From Paracoccaceae bacterium (GTDB lineage Bacteria; Pseudomonadota; Alphaproteobacteria; Rhodobacterales; Rhodobacteraceae): a DNA stretch of 13,425 nucleotides. The stretch is taken from the NCBI GenBank assembly GCA_026984895.1, contig JALSRF010000230.1:1-13425 (forward strand), given 5' to 3'. Position numbers and translations under genes: made by a program. Below the pieces are notes generated by a model. It searched no databases and was not told the DNA's origin. It worked only from the letters and a program-made list of their open reading frames with translations. The first letter of the stretch is position 1; each line of letters begins with the position of its first letter. Shown piece by piece: positions 5,965-13,343 of this stretch.

Positions 5965-8916
5965 TTATCCTTCGATGGTAAGAGCGGTATCGACCAGCGT
6001 TTCCTGCTGCGCCTTGTGTGTCTTGCCAAGGCCGGTGGCCGGCGATGCAGAGGCCGGGCGGCCGACATAGCGCGGCCGCGTGTGCCGGGCGTCAATGCGC
6101 CCGAGGACCCATTCGATGTTGGGTTCGATGAAGCTCCAGGCGCCCTGGTTCTTGGGTTCTTCCTGGCACCAGACCATTTCGGCCTGCTTGAAGCGCGACA
6201 GTTCCTTGACCATCGACAGCGCCGGAAACGGGTAGAACTGTTCGATGCGCAGCAGGTAGATATCCTCGATGCCCCGCGCATCGCGTTCGGCCAGCAGATC
6301 GTAGTAGACCTTGCCCGAACACATCACCACGCGGCGGATCCTTTCGTCGCTCAGCAGGGCGGTTTCGCTGTGGCCCTTCTGGGCGTCGTCCCACAGTACG
6401 CGGTGAAAGCTGGAGCCGATGACGAAGTCCTCCGCCGCAGAGACGGCCAGCTTGTGGCGCAGCAGCGATTTCGGGGCCATCAGGATCAGCGGCTTTCGAT
6501 ACGAGCGGTGAATCTGCCGGCGCAGGATGTGGAAATAGTTGGCCGGCGTGGTGCAATTGGCGACGATCCAGTTGTCTTCGGCGCTCATCTGCAGGAAGCG
6601 TTCCAGCCGGGCCGAACTGTGTTCCGGGCCCTGCCCCTCGAAGCCGTGGGGCAGCAGGCAGACAAGGCCCGACATGCGCAGCCACTTGCGTTCGCCCGAC
6701 GAAATGAACTGATCGAACATGATCTGCGCGCCATTGGCGAAATCGCCGAACTGCGCTTCCCAGAGCACCAGCGCGTTGGGTTCGGCCAGGCTGTAGCCGT
6801 ATTCGAAGCCCAGAACCGCGTATTCCGACAGCATCGAATCGATGACCTCGTAATGGGCCTGCCCCGCGCGGATGTGGTTCAGCGGATAATAGCGTTCTTC
6901 GGTTTCCTGGTTCACGATCCCGGAATGGCGGTGGCTGAAGGTGCCGCGCGTGCTGTCCTGCCCGGCCAGGCGCACGCCATAGCCTTCGGCAAGAAGCGAG
7001 CCGAAGGCCAGCGCCTCGGCCGTGGCCCAGTCGAAGCCCTGACCGGAGTCGAACATCTCCGCCTTGGTCTTCAGCAGCCGGGCGACGGTCCGGTGCACCG
7101 GATAGCCTTCGGGCAGCGTGGTCAGCGCCTGGCCGATTTCGGCCATGGTATCGGGCCGGATGGCGGTTTCGCCGCGCTGGTATTCCTCGCCGTGTTTGTC
7201 GAGATGCGACCAGCGCCCGTCCAGCCAGTCGGCCTTGTTGGGCTTGTAGTCCTTGCCGATCTCGAACTCGTCGTTCAGATGCGCCTGGAAGGCGGCCTTC
7301 ATGTCCTCGATCTCGCCCTCGGGGATCAGCCCGTCCTTGACCAGGCGCTCGGTGTAGAGCTGCAGCGTGGTTTTCTGCTTCTTGATCCGCTTGTACATCA
7401 GCGGGTTGGTGAACATCGGTTCGTCGCCTTCGTTATGGCCGAAGCGGCGGTAGCAGAAGATGTCGATCACCACGTCCTTGTGGAATTTCTGGCGGAACTC
7501 GGTGGCCACCTTGGCGGCGTGCACCACCGCTTCCGGGTCGTCGCCGTTCACATGGAAGATCGGCGCCTCGACCATCAGCGCGATGTCGGTGGGATAGGGC
7601 GACGAGCGGCTGAAATGCGGCGCCGTGGTAAAGCCGATCTGGTTGTTCACCACGATGTGCACGGTGCCGCCGGTGCGGTGGCCGGTCAGCCCGGACAGGC
7701 CGAAACATTCGGCAACGATGCCCTGCCCGGCGAAGGCGGCATCGCCGTGCAGCAGCACCGGCAGAACGGCGCTGCGCTCGGCGTCGTTCAACTGCCCCTG
7801 CTTGGCGCGCGCCTTGCCCAGAACCACCGGGTTGACGGCCTCGAGGTGGCTGGGGTTGGCGGTGAGGCTGAGGTGCACCCTGTTGCCGTCGAATTCGCGG
7901 TCGGAACTGGCGCCCAGGTGGTATTTCACATCGCCCGATCCGTCCACGTCGTCGGGCTTGAAGCTGCCGCCCTGAAACTCGTTGAAAATGGCGCGGTAGG
8001 GCTTGCCCATGACGTTGGCCAGAACCGAAAGGCGGCCGCGGTGCGGCATGCCGATGACGATTTCCTTGACCCCCAGCGCGCCGCCGCGCTTGATGATCTG
8101 TTCCATCGCCGGGATCAGGCTTTCGCCGCCGTCAAGCCCGAAGCGCTTGGTGCCCATGTACTTGACGTGCAGGAATTTTTCGAAGCCCTCGGCCTCGACC
8201 AGCTTGTTCAGGATCGCCTTGCGGCCCTCGCGGGTGAACTGGATTTCCTTGCCGTAGCCTTCGATCCGCTCCTTGAGCCAGGCCGATTGTTCCGGGTCGG
8301 AAATATGCATGTACTGCAGCGCGAAGGTGCCGCAGTAGGTGCGACGCACGATGTCGATGATCTGGCGCATCGTCGCGATTTCAAGGCCCAGCACGTTGTC
8401 GATGAAGATCGGCCGGTCCATGTCGGCCTCGCTGAACCCGTAGGAGGCCGGGTCCAGTTCGGGGTGATGGGCCACGTCGCGCATGCGCAGCGGGTCCAGA
8501 TCGGCCGCCAGGTGGCCGCGAATCCGGTAGGCGCGAATGATCATCAGCGCGCGGATGCTGTCCAGAACCGCCTGGCGCACCATCTCGTCGGTCAGCTTGC
8601 CGCCCTTTTCCTCGGCCCTGGCGCGGATCTTTTCCGCCGCTTTTGCGGGCTCCTGCGGCCATTGCCCGTCAAGCGCGGCGGTCAGTTCGTCGTCGGGTGC
8701 CGGCGGCCAGTCGGTGCGGGCCCAGCTGGGGCCGCTGGCCTCGGCGCGGGCGTCGGCGGGGCTGTCGCCGAGCTGCCGGAAGAACTCCTGCCACATCTCG
8801 TCCACCGCCGAAGGATCGTTGGCGTAACGCGCATAAAGCTGTTCGATGTAGGCGGCATTGTGCCCCTGCAGAAAGGACGAGGCGCGGAACTGATCGTTGG
8901 GACTCTGTTCGGTCAT
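5965..8916 (-). CDS. sucA: 2-oxoglutarate dehydrogenase E1 component, 983 aa
   Basis: Thiamine-diphosphate-dependent E1o (EC 1.2.4.2; also odhA). It decarboxylates 2-oxoglutarate and succinylates the lipoyl arm of SucB. The N-terminal segment SSFLQGHNAAYIEQLYARY (about 13-31) is the typical E1o lead-in that contacts the E2/E3 partners. The dehydrogenase domain carries GDAAFAGQG (about 389-397) and the ThDP/Mg2+ region FGHNEGDEP (about 490-498). A transketolase-type pyrimidine domain follows (about 630-830), and the C-terminal domain has the conserved WCQEEPKNQGAW. Length is within the 930-990 range of the family. The ATG at 8916 has an excellent Shine-Dalgarno, GGAGGTGA (8928-8921). A 1077-codon open frame on the opposite strand is a composition artefact. 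The preceding gene on this strand is a sulfotransferase, 86 bp away; sucB follows after 5 bp. Confidence 0.98.
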   Translation of the reverse strand: MTEQSPNDQFRASSFLQGHNAAYIEQLYARYANDPSAVDEMWQEFFRQLGDSPADARAEASGPSWARTDWPPAPDDELTAALDGQWPQEPAKAAEKIRARAEEKGGKLTDEMVRQAVLDSIRALMIIRAYRIRGHLAADLDPLRMRDVAHHPELDPASYGFSEADMDRPIFIDNVLGLEIATMRQIIDIVRRTYCGTFALQYMHISDPEQSAWLKERIEGYGKEIQFTREGRKAILNKLVEAEGFEKFLHVKYMGTKRFGLDGGESLIPAMEQIIKRGGALGVKEIVIGMPHRGRLSVLANVMGKPYRAIFNEFQGGSFKPDDVDGSGDVKYHLGASSDREFDGNRVHLSLTANPSHLEAVNPVVLGKARAKQGQLNDAERSAVLPVLLHGDAAFAGQGIVAECFGLSGLTGHRTGGTVHIVVNNQIGFTTAPHFSRSSPYPTDIALMVEAPIFHVNGDDPEAVVHAAKVATEFRQKFHKDVVIDIFCYRRFGHNEGDEPMFTNPLMYKRIKKQKTTLQLYTERLVKDGLIPEGEIEDMKAAFQAHLNDEFEIGKDYKPNKADWLDGRWSHLDKHGEEYQRGETAIRPDTMAEIGQALTTLPEGYPVHRTVARLLKTKAEMFDSGQGFDWATAEALAFGSLLAEGYGVRLAGQDSTRGTFSHRHSGIVNQETEERYYPLNHIRAGQAHYEVIDSMLSEYAVLGFEYGYSLAEPNALVLWEAQFGDFANGAQIMFDQFISSGERKWLRMSGLVCLLPHGFEGQGPEHSSARLERFLQMSAEDNWIVANCTTPANYFHILRRQIHRSYRKPLILMAPKSLLRHKLAVSAAEDFVIGSSFHRVLWDDAQKGHSETALLSDERIRRVVMCSGKVYYDLLAERDARGIEDIYLLRIEQFYPFPALSMVKELSRFKQAEMVWCQEEPKNQGAWSFIEPNIEWVLGRIDARHTRPRYVGRPASASPATGLGKTHKAQQETLVDTALTIEG

Positions 8917-9002
8917 CGTGTCACCTCCGAGGTGTTGGGCGTGCGGGTTGGCCGGGGGCGCGGGGCTGTGGGCAGTCGGGGGTCATGGTGGCATCGTCTC
9001 TT

Positions 9003-9788
9003 TCAGAACATGAAGACCGGTCGACCGGTGCGTTCCACCAGCTGGCGCCACAAACGGCGCCCCCACAGCGAGCGCCCGCGCAGGCGGCGGCGTTCGTTGC
9101 CGGCCGGGCGGCGGCCGGTGGGCATGTAGAGGGCGAAGGCGCGTCCGGCGGCATCGGGCGCATAGCCGAAACGTTCGAAATCCGCGGCGTAGTGCTCGGC
9201 GATGGCGCCAAGTGCATCCTGCGGCAGCGGTTCGGTCCGGTAACCGGCGCCCCGGGCCGGGCGCGAGGCATTGACATGGCTGATGTCCAGGCCCGGCGCG
9301 GTCGAGCCCGTGACCTGATCCAGCCATTCAACCAGCGTGTCAAGCCCGTCCTCAAGCCGGAAAACGCGCGCCCCTTCGGGCACGAAATCGACCTGCGGGC
9401 GCAGGTGGTTGTCGTAGTAATAAGGGTATATCCGCGACAGCGCGCGGTATTCGTCGAACCATTCGGCAAAGCTCATGCCCACCGGGATCTGCCGCCAGAC
9501 CGTGGACTGGAAATTGAAGGCGGACACCAGGCGCGCGATCGGGTGGCGCACCACTGCGAATATCGAGGCGAACCAGTCGATGGAAAACAGAACCTCGAGA
9601 TCCTTCACCGCAACGTGCTGGGGGGTGGTGCGCAGCCAGGTGCTGCGGCGGTCGCGGTCGTGGTGGCCGTCATCGATCATCGAAAGCACCCCGAAACGTC
9701 GGCGCAGGTAGTCTTCGACAGACCGGCCCCCGGCCTTGGGCACATGCGCGAAATAGTGCAACGCGCCGTCATGTTGATAGATGGGCAC
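9003..9788 (-). CDS. Sulfotransferase family 2 domain protein, 261 aa
   Basis: Predicted PAPS-dependent sulfotransferase. The 5'-phosphosulfate-binding loop reads HVPKAGGRS (15-23), matching the HxPKxGGTS type. The 3'-phosphate-binding motif VVRHPIARLVSAFN (79-92) keeps Arg81 and Ser89 at the canonical spacing. The C-terminal 30 residues are strongly basic (GRRPAGNERRRLRGRS and onward). There is no signal peptide, so it is probably cytoplasmic. The start is GTG at 9788, preceded by a G-rich stretch, 12 bp after the sucD stop; this tight spacing suggests co-transcription with sucCD. The acceptor substrate cannot be deduced; bacterial relatives sulfate polysaccharides, lipids or small molecules. 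It has no known part in the TCA cycle, so its position between sucD and sucA is notable. An ancestral insertion that kept the operon frame is the simplest explanation. Confidence 0.85.
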   Translation of the reverse strand: MPIYQHDGALHYFAHVPKAGGRSVEDYLRRRFGVLSMIDDGHHDRDRRSTWLRTTPQHVAVKDLEVLFSIDWFASIFAVVRHPIARLVSAFNFQSTVWRQIPVGMSFAEWFDEYRALSRIYPYYYDNHLRPQVDFVPEGARVFRLEDGLDTLVEWLDQVTGSTAPGLDISHVNASRPARGAGYRTEPLPQDALGAIAEHYAADFERFGYAPDAAGRAFALYMPTGRRPAGNERRRLRGRSLWGRRLWRQLVERTGRPVFMF

Positions 9789-9800
9789 CCTGCACCCCCC

Positions 9801-10682
9801 CTATCCGATCGCCTTCAGCACCGCCTCGCCCAGCCCGGCGGGGCTGTCGGCCACGACGATGCCGGCGGCCTTCATGGCCTCGATCTTGTCCTCGGCGCCG
9901 CCCTTTCCGCCCGAGACGATCGCCCCCGCATGCCCCATGCGCCGGCCCGGGGGCGCGGTGCGCCCGGCGATGAAACCGGCGACCGGCTTCTTGCGGCCCT
10001 TCCTGGCCTCGTCGATCAGGAACTGCGCCGCGTCTTCCTCGGCCGAGCCGCCGATTTCGCCGATCATGATGATGCTGGCGGTTTCCTCGTCGGCCAGGAA
10101 CATTTCCAGGATGTCGATATGTTCGCATCCCTTGATCGGATCGCCGCCAATGCCCACGGCCGAGGACTGCCCGAGCCCGGCGTCGGTGGTCTGTTTTACC
10201 GCCTCGTAGGTCAGCGTGCCCGAGCGCGACAGCACCCCGCAGCTTCCGCGCCTGAAGATGTTGCCGGGCATGATCCCGATCTTGCAGGCGTCGGGCGTGA
10301 TCACGCCGGGGCAGTTCGGCCCGATCAGCGTGCTGGCCGAGCCTTCGAGCGCGCGTTTCACCCGCATCATGTCGAGCACCGGGATGCCTTCGGTGATGGC
10401 CACGATCAGCGGCACTTCGGCGTCGATGGCCTCAAGGATCGAATCGGCGGCAAAGGGGGGCGGCACGTAGATCACCGTCGCATCGGCGCCGGTCCTGTCC
10501 ACCGCCTCGTGCACCGAGTTGAACACCGGCAGGCCCAGGTGCTCCTGCCCGCCCTTGCCCGGGGTCACGCCGCCGACCATCCTGGTGCCGTAGGCGATCG
10601 CCTGTTCCGAGTGAAAGGTGCCCTGGCTGCCGGTGAAACCCTGGCAGATGACGCGGGTGTTTTCGTCTACGAGAATGGCCAT
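9801..10682 (-). CDS. sucD: Succinyl-CoA synthetase alpha subunit, 293 aa
   Basis: Alpha subunit of succinate-CoA ligase (EC 6.2.1.5). It binds CoA and carries the phosphohistidine intermediate in the reversible conversion of succinyl-CoA to succinate with ATP or GTP formation. Seen: the CoA-binding Rossmann region with GFTGSQGT (15-22), the GPNCPG loop (121-126), and the active-site histidine H251 in GRRMGHAGAIVSGG. Length is typical. The ATG at 10682 is only 4 bp after the sucC stop, and its ribosome binding sequence (AAAGGGTAGG) lies across that stop, so the two subunits are translationally coupled. The sulfotransferase gene begins 12 bp after its stop. Confidence 0.98.
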   Translation of the reverse strand: MAILVDENTRVICQGFTGSQGTFHSEQAIAYGTRMVGGVTPGKGGQEHLGLPVFNSVHEAVDRTGADATVIYVPPPFAADSILEAIDAEVPLIVAITEGIPVLDMMRVKRALEGSASTLIGPNCPGVITPDACKIGIMPGNIFRRGSCGVLSRSGTLTYEAVKQTTDAGLGQSSAVGIGGDPIKGCEHIDILEMFLADEETASIIMIGEIGGSAEEDAAQFLIDEARKGRKKPVAGFIAGRTAPPGRRMGHAGAIVSGGKGGAEDKIEAMKAAGIVVADSPAGLGEAVLKAIG

Positions 10683-10686
10683 TTTC

Positions 10687-11880
10687 CTACCCTTTCACCG
10701 CTTTCACGATCTTCTCGGCGGCGTCCGCCAGATCGTCGGCCGCGATCACGTTCAGCCCGGAATCGTTGATGATCTGCTTGCCCTTTTCGACATTCGTGCC
10801 TTCGAGGCGCACCACCAGCGGCACCTTCAGCCCGACCTCCTTCACGGCTTCCACCACCCCTTCGGCGATCACGTCGCAGCGCATGATGCCGCCGAAGATG
10901 TTGACCAGGATGCCTTTGACATGCGGGTCCGAGGTGATGATCTTGAACGCCTCGGTCACCTTTTCGCGCGTCGCGCCGCCGCCCACGTCAAGGAAGTTCG
11001 CCGGAGACGAGCCGTAAAGCTTGATGATGTCCATGGTCGCCATTGCCAGCCCGGCACCGTTGACCATGCAGCCGATCTCGCCGTCGAGAGCGATGTAGTT
11101 CAGGTCGAATTTCGAGGCTTCCAGTTCCTTGGGGTCTTCCTCGGTCTCGTCGCGCAGCGCGGCGATGTCGGGGTGGCGCCAGATGGCGTTGCCGTCGAAG
11201 CCCATCTTGGCGTCGAGGCAGCGCAGTTCGCCCTCTTCGGTCAGGATCAGCGGGTTGATTTCCAGCATCTCGCAATCCTTGTCGTTGAACAGGCGGTAAA
11301 GCGTGCCCATCAGGGCAACGCACTGCTTGACCTGCCGCCCCTCCAGCCCCAGGGAAAAGGCGATGCGCCGGCCGTGAAAGCCCTGGTATCCGGTGGCCGG
11401 ATCGACGCTGAACGACAGGATCTTCTCCGGCGCCGTGGCGGCGACTTCCTCGATGTCCATGCCGCCCTCGGTCGAACAGACGAAGGAAATGCGGCTGGTC
11501 TGCCGGTCCACAAGAAGCGCGAGGTAGAATTCCCGGGCGATGTTCGCCCCGTCCTCGATATAGACCCGGTTGACCTGCTTGCCGGAAGGGCCGGTCTGTT
11601 TGGTGACAAGGGTGCGCCCCAGCATGCGGGCCGCTTCCTCGGCCGCTTCCTCGACCGAGCGGGTGACGCGCACGCCGCCCTTTTCGCCGGCGTCGGCCTC
11701 CTTGAAATGCCCCTTGCCGCGGCCGCCGGCGTGGATCTGGGCCTTGACCACCCAGACCGGACCATCCAGTTGCCCGGCCGCGGTCTTGGCCTCTTCCGCG
11801 CGCAGGACGACGCGGCCATCAGACACCGGTGCGCCGTAGTCGCGCAGCAGCGCCTTCGCCTGATACTCGTGGATGTTCAT
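10687..11880 (-). CDS. sucC: Succinyl-CoA synthetase beta subunit, 397 aa
   Basis: Beta subunit of succinate-CoA ligase. Its N-terminal ATP-grasp domain binds the nucleotide and the C-terminal domain contacts SucD. Seen: MNIHEYQAKALLRDYG at the N-terminus, K46 and the GGRGKG loop (52-57) of the ATP-grasp, the metal-binding MLEINPL segment, and the C-terminal NIFGGIMRCDVIAEG region. Length matches the family (about 388-398). The ATG at 11880 gives the conserved start; the upstream Shine-Dalgarno is weak (GAAAG). It is the first gene after the 207-bp gap behind mdh and probably the first gene of the sucC-to-lpdA transcript. The tandem operator-like palindromes 103-147 bp upstream make it a candidate regulated start. 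Nucleotide preference (ADP or GDP) cannot be read by eye. Confidence 0.98.
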   Translation of the reverse strand: MNIHEYQAKALLRDYGAPVSDGRVVLRAEEAKTAAGQLDGPVWVVKAQIHAGGRGKGHFKEADAGEKGGVRVTRSVEEAAEEAARMLGRTLVTKQTGPSGKQVNRVYIEDGANIAREFYLALLVDRQTSRISFVCSTEGGMDIEEVAATAPEKILSFSVDPATGYQGFHGRRIAFSLGLEGRQVKQCVALMGTLYRLFNDKDCEMLEINPLILTEEGELRCLDAKMGFDGNAIWRHPDIAALRDETEEDPKELEASKFDLNYIALDGEIGCMVNGAGLAMATMDIIKLYGSSPANFLDVGGGATREKVTEAFKIITSDPHVKGILVNIFGGIMRCDVIAEGVVEAVKEVGLKVPLVVRLEGTNVEKGKQIINDSGLNVIAADDLADAAEKIVKAVKG

Positions 11881-11982
11881 GGAGTCGCTTTCGTGCTTGT
11901 GGCGTTCGCTGATCTACTTGCACACAGCAAAACCATGAAGAAACGGTTTTTGGCTCTGAAATGGTAAAGAAATCATGATCGG

Positions 11983-12027
11983 CGCCTTTTGTGATCACAC
12001 GCTTCATTGCCGTGATCACAAAAGGCG
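11983..12027. promoter_or_regulatory. Double GTGATCAC operator inside a perfect 16-nt inverted repeat
   Basis: The arms CGCCTTTTGTGATCAC (11983-11998) and GTGATCACAAAAGGCG (12012-12027) are exact reverse complements around a 13-nt spacer. Each arm also contains the self-palindrome GTGATCAC (11991-11998 and 12012-12019). The centres are 21 bp apart, two helical turns, so two dimers would sit on the same face of the DNA. The sequence TTGTGATCAC matches the site in front of the GntR-type gene. The location, 103-147 bp before the sucC start, suits an operator. As RNA the repeat could also form a long hairpin, but no U-tract follows on the minus strand and the paired palindromes favour a protein-binding site. 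Function is inferred. Confidence 0.65.
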
Positions 12028-12047
12028 GAAGGCCGGCGGGAAAGGCT

Positions 12048-12067
12048 GCGGCCGCCGGCGCGGCCGC
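12048..12067 (-). terminator. Candidate terminator or 3' stabilising hairpin after mdh
   Basis: Two GCGGCCGC octamers (12048-12055 and 12060-12067) flank a 4-nt loop and form an 8-bp all-GC stem starting 20 bp past the mdh stop. On the minus strand it is followed by AGCCTTTCC, a weak pyrimidine tract rather than a clean U-run. It could terminate or slow mdh transcription, or protect the mdh mRNA end while some transcription continues into sucC. Confidence 0.45.
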
Positions 12068-12087
12068 GGTTTCGGGTCTGGCGCGGC

Positions 12088-13050
12088 TCAGCCCAGATTC
12101 GGGTCGATTCCCCTGCAGGCTTCGACCAGCCCCTTGACCGCCTCCACGGACTTGTCGAACATGGCCTGTTCTTCCCGGTCAAGGCGGATGTCCACCACCT
12201 TTTCAATGCCCCCGGCGCCGATGATCGTGGGCACCCCGACATAGATGCCCTCAAGCCCGAGCGCGCCCTCCACCCAGGCGGCGCAGGGCAGGACGCGCTT
12301 CTGGTCCTTCAGGTAGGCTTCCGCCATTTCGATGGCCGATGTGGCCGGGGCGTAGAAGGCCGAGCCGGTCTTGAGCAGCCCCACGATCTCGGCACCGCCG
12401 TCGCGGGTGCGCTGGATGATCGCATCCAGCCTGTCCTGCGTGGTCCAGCCCATCTCCACCAGGTCGGGCAGCGGGATGCCGCCGACCGCCGAGTAGCGCG
12501 GCAGCGGCACCATCGTGTCGCCATGCCCGCCCAGCACGAAGGCAGTGACATCGCGCATCGACACGCCGAATTCCAGGCTCAGGAAATGCCGGAACCGCCC
12601 CGAGTCCAGCACCCCGGCCATGCCACAGACCTTTTCATGCGGCAGGCCGGAATATTCGCGCAGCGCCCAGACCATCGCATCCAGCGGATTGGTGATGCAG
12701 ATCACGAAGGCGTCGGGCGCATGCGCCTTGATGCCTTCGCCCACCGCCTTCATGACCTTCAGGTTGATGCCCAGCAGGTCGTCGCGGCTCATCCCCGGCT
12801 TGCGCGGCACGCCGGCGGTGACGATGCACACATCGGCCCCGGCGATGTCGGCGTAGTCGTTGGTGCCCTTGAGTGCCGCATCGAACCCGCCGGCCGGCCC
12901 GGCCTCGGCAAGGTCAAGCGCCTTGCCCTGCGGGATGCCCTCGGCGATGTCGAACAGGACGACATCGCCCAGTTCCCGGGTCACCGCAAGATGGGCAAGC
13001 GTGCCGCCGATCTGGCCGGCACCGATAAGAGCTATTCTGGGTCTGGACAT
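12088..13050 (-). CDS. mdh: Malate dehydrogenase (LDH-like type), 320 aa
   Basis: NAD-dependent malate dehydrogenase (EC 1.1.1.37) interconverting malate and oxaloacetate. Seen: the NAD-binding loop IGAGQIGGTLA (9-19); the mobile loop VTAGVPRKPGMSRDD with substrate-binding R83 and R89; N121 in ITNPLDAMVW; D149 and R152 in LDSGRFR; and the catalytic H176 in GGHGDTMVPL. R83 in the substrate-specificity loop marks it as malate- rather than lactate-specific. The 320-residue length and sequence type are those of the alphaproteobacterial enzyme. The ATG at 13050 gives MSRPRIALIGAG and follows GGAGA. An in-frame ATG at 13071 would add seven residues (MRTETET) and is less likely. The longer open frame to 13254 is spurious. 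It is separated from sucC by 207 bp and is probably only partly co-transcribed with it. Confidence 0.97.
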   Translation of the reverse strand: MSRPRIALIGAGQIGGTLAHLAVTRELGDVVLFDIAEGIPQGKALDLAEAGPAGGFDAALKGTNDYADIAGADVCIVTAGVPRKPGMSRDDLLGINLKVMKAVGEGIKAHAPDAFVICITNPLDAMVWALREYSGLPHEKVCGMAGVLDSGRFRHFLSLEFGVSMRDVTAFVLGGHGDTMVPLPRYSAVGGIPLPDLVEMGWTTQDRLDAIIQRTRDGGAEIVGLLKTGSAFYAPATSAIEMAEAYLKDQKRVLPCAAWVEGALGLEGIYVGVPTIIGAGGIEKVVDIRLDREEQAMFDKSVEAVKGLVEACRGIDPNLG

Positions 13051-13343
13051 GGTTTCGGTCTCCGTCCTCATGGGTTGTCGCGCGCGCGGTCCTGGTCGTG
13101 GTCCTGCGGGTTGCCTAGCCATTTGGCGCCGATTGCGCAAGGGTGCCGCGATGCAGAAAGCCCGGGCCGCGCGGCCCCGCGCCTTGCCCGAGAGCGGGCC
13201 GGGCGGATTGCCCGCGCGGGTTGGCGTGCGTGCCGGCCAGCGGCGCAAAGTCACCCCGAAACCGCAGGCGAGGGGAGGTGGGACGGGAGGGGCGCGGCAG
13301 GGGCGGGGTGCGAAACCGGGGGCGGGGTGCGAAACCCCGCGCC
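13051..13343. other. GC-rich spacer upstream of mdh with G-run cluster
   Basis: No gene is supported here; open frames reflect composition. It should hold the mdh promoter. The nearest thing seen is TTGCGC and TAGGCA 17 bp apart on the minus strand (about 13140-13112), which is a poor match. The part next to the terminal partial gene has a dense cluster of G-runs on the plus strand (13272-13326), including a motif fitting G3+N1-7 four times at 13272-13292. A 17-bp direct repeat, gggcggggtgcgaaacc, is at 13301-13317 and 13320-13336. The second copy forms a GCGGGG/CCCCGC hairpin (13322-13340) that could lie at the 3' end of the partial gene. Confidence 0.5.

Larger units (their letters stand above)
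11881..12087 (-). promoter_or_regulatory. sucC upstream region (presumed promoter region)
   Basis: A 207-bp gap between mdh and sucC, by far the longest inside the TCA cluster on this strand. From the mdh side it holds a GC hairpin (12048-12067), then the double palindrome (11983-12027), then an AT-richer leader. The leader contains a short inverted repeat AAAACC/GGTTTT (arms 11929-11934 and 11945-11950). I could not place a convincing -35/-10 pair, so the promoter itself is not called. In-frame open codons here are shadows. Confidence 0.5.

Noticed and set aside
8643..10769. 708-codon plus-strand open frame opposite the sulfotransferase and sucD
   Set aside because: Crosses three well-supported genes on the other strand; composition artefact.
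10618..11967. 449-codon plus-strand open frame opposite sucC
   Set aside because: Shadow of sucC with no family features.
11983..12027. Rho-independent terminator of mdh
   Set aside because: The inverted repeat is perfect, but no U-tract follows on the minus strand, the loop is 13 nt, and its self-palindromic cores match the regulator-promoter site, so an operator is the better reading. The GC hairpin at 12048-12067 is the better terminator candidate.
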